From: Candidatus Aminicenantota bacterium
GTDB taxonomy: Bacteria; Acidobacteriota; Aminicenantia; UBA2199
DNA: 64,000 bases
Direction of reading: 5' to 3'
Assembly: GCA_026393835.1 (NCBI GenBank)
Contig: JAPKZK010000052.1
Coordinates: 48,247-112,246, forward strand
Below, one piece after another: positions 63,405-64,000 of this stretch. The number at the start of each line of letters is the position of its first letter. Position 1 is the first letter of the stretch. Below the pieces are notes generated by a model. It had not been told where the DNA came from. It searched no databases and saw only the letters and a program-made list of their open reading frames with translations. The position numbers were made by a program, and so were the translations under genes.

Positions 63405-63632
63405 TTACTCTGTCTGCAATTCAAGCTCAGCCTCTGCAAAATAACCTTCTCCTTTTTTAGCGCCGAAAATCCAGGTGCAGTAGTAATATCCGGGCGTTAC
63501 TTTGCCTATGTTGGCATACTCATTATGGATATTAGACGGAGGATTTTCTTTAATCGCCTGAGTAACGACTACCATCTTTCTCGGTTTTTTATCTGACATA
63601 TGAATTACACGATCTTTAGGTTTAAAGCTCAT
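63405..63632 (-). CDS. DUF2158/YodC-like small protein
   Basis: This 75-residue protein has AAGGAG 8 bases before the ATG. It is a small beta-rich protein: MSFKPKDRVIHMSDKKPRKMVVV, then YYYCTWIFGAKKGEGYFAEAEL. This fits the DUF2158 (YodC-like) plan of a strand-loop N-terminus, a Cys-Trp strand and a closing aromatic-acidic strand. It is the first gene of a two-gene unit with the HxH-motif protein. Function unknown. Confidence 0.65.
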   Translation of the reverse strand: MSFKPKDRVIHMSDKKPRKMVVVTQAIKENPPSNIHNEYANIGKVTPGYYYCTWIFGAKKGEGYFAEAELELQTE

Positions 63633-63694
63633 GTTCTTGTCTCCTTGTTATTGAAATCAAAGTACATTTATAAGATATTTTTTTCATGGCATAA

Positions 63695-63723
63695 TACGTA
63701 ACACAAAATTTAGATATTGTCAA
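63695..63723 (-). promoter_or_regulatory. Possible promoter of the two small minus-strand genes
   Basis: On the minus strand TTGACA, a 17-base spacer and TACGTA. A TATTAT a few bases further is an alternative -10. About 65 bases before the ATG at 63632. Confidence 0.4.
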
Positions 63724-63935
63724 CAGTGAATATACATTTTTTTCAATAAATGAAAAAGTCATATCACTTTCTGTTCTATTGACGATGAAAAATGGAATAG
63801 TGACATTATTTTTAGAGATTGCATCAGACAATAAATGAAGTTTGGGCAGACACGGGGGCCTGCCCCTTGTATAATATTATATTAATTTTATGTATAAAAT
63901 TAATATAGGCAATAGACGCGCGAGGTGCAGAAAAT

Positions 63936-64000
63936 ATGACCATAATACATTTTTTGATCGGCAAGAGGCAGCTCCCTCTCTTTCCCATATGCCTTAGTCG
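63936..64000 (+). CDS. Possible gene start, cut by window edge
   Basis: GAGGTG lies 8 bases before an ATG that stays open for 21 codons to the window edge (MTIIHFLIGKRQLPLFPICL). Too short to identify; AT-rich DNA upstream could hold a promoter. Confidence 0.3.
   Translation, partial: MTIIHFLIGKRQLPLFPICLS

Noticed and set aside
63622..63831. 69-codon minus-strand frame upstream of the DUF2158-like gene
   Set aside because: It overlaps the likely promoter and the start of the next gene; AT-rich and without a ribosome-binding site.

Overview
The window reads as a chromosomal segment of a free-living, environmental Gram-negative bacterium with mid-range GC. Outer-membrane beta-barrel and lipoprotein genes, many large exported multidomain proteins, TPR-CHAT proteins and long non-coding stretches packed with dispersed palindromes resemble what I know of Candidatus Aminicenantes and related Acidobacteriota-like genomes. 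That placement is inference: there is no rRNA or other marker gene, and I saw no tRNA, CRISPR array, intact insertion sequence or prophage.

Layout. 1-5.2 kb (minus): three genes linked by two 4-base ATGA stop/start overlaps, an SMC/RecF-like ATPase, an HNH nuclease of the Septu PtuB/TIGR02646 type and a giant LRR-Roc-COR GTPase that runs off the left edge with a nuclease-like motif at its end. This is the best candidate for an undescribed defence system. 5.3-8.3 kb: a zinc-ribbon membrane protein, a minisatellite and an internally deleted AAA/PD-(D/E)XK gene. 8.5-14.5 kb: tandem paralogous exported proteins. 14.6-17.8 kb: a TPR-CHAT protein whose catalytic Cys position is Phe. 18.3-21.9 kb: sigma factor, anti-sigma factor and M48 protease-TPR in one operon. 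22.2-25.4 kb: an orphan GG-leader (lanthipeptide-type) precursor with its own terminator, then a membrane beta-propeller/AraC one-component regulator. 25.5-27.1 kb: full-length AAA/PD-(D/E)XK protein. 27.1-29.3 kb: gene-free repeat field.

29.3-50.7 kb: envelope region with a beta-barrel, a lipoprotein, small membrane proteins and four very large exported proteins (one carrying an alpha/beta-hydrolase, one a glycosidase-like barrel, one DUF362). Together with the two at 8.5-14.5 kb they share one two-part C-terminal Ig module. A second, catalytically intact TPR-CHAT protein lies here and is interrupted in frame by a palindromic repeat that is otherwise intergenic. 50.8-57.5 kb: ordinary metabolism (trmB, metallophosphoesterase, folC, sodium:solute symporter, old-yellow-enzyme oxidoreductase). 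57.7-61.9 kb: an ATPase-nuclease fusion, a 21-bp minisatellite and an ATPase/DUF4276 pair resembling PARIS-type modules. 62-64 kb: small conserved genes (DUF1488-like, DUF2158-like).

Outside the genes there are two kinds of structure. One is families of dispersed palindromes, often nested in each other. The other is several unrelated minisatellites that share a 21-bp period (or about 42 bp) and lie beside ATPase/nuclease genes. Strong sigma70-type promoters with 17-base spacers can be read upstream of several genes.
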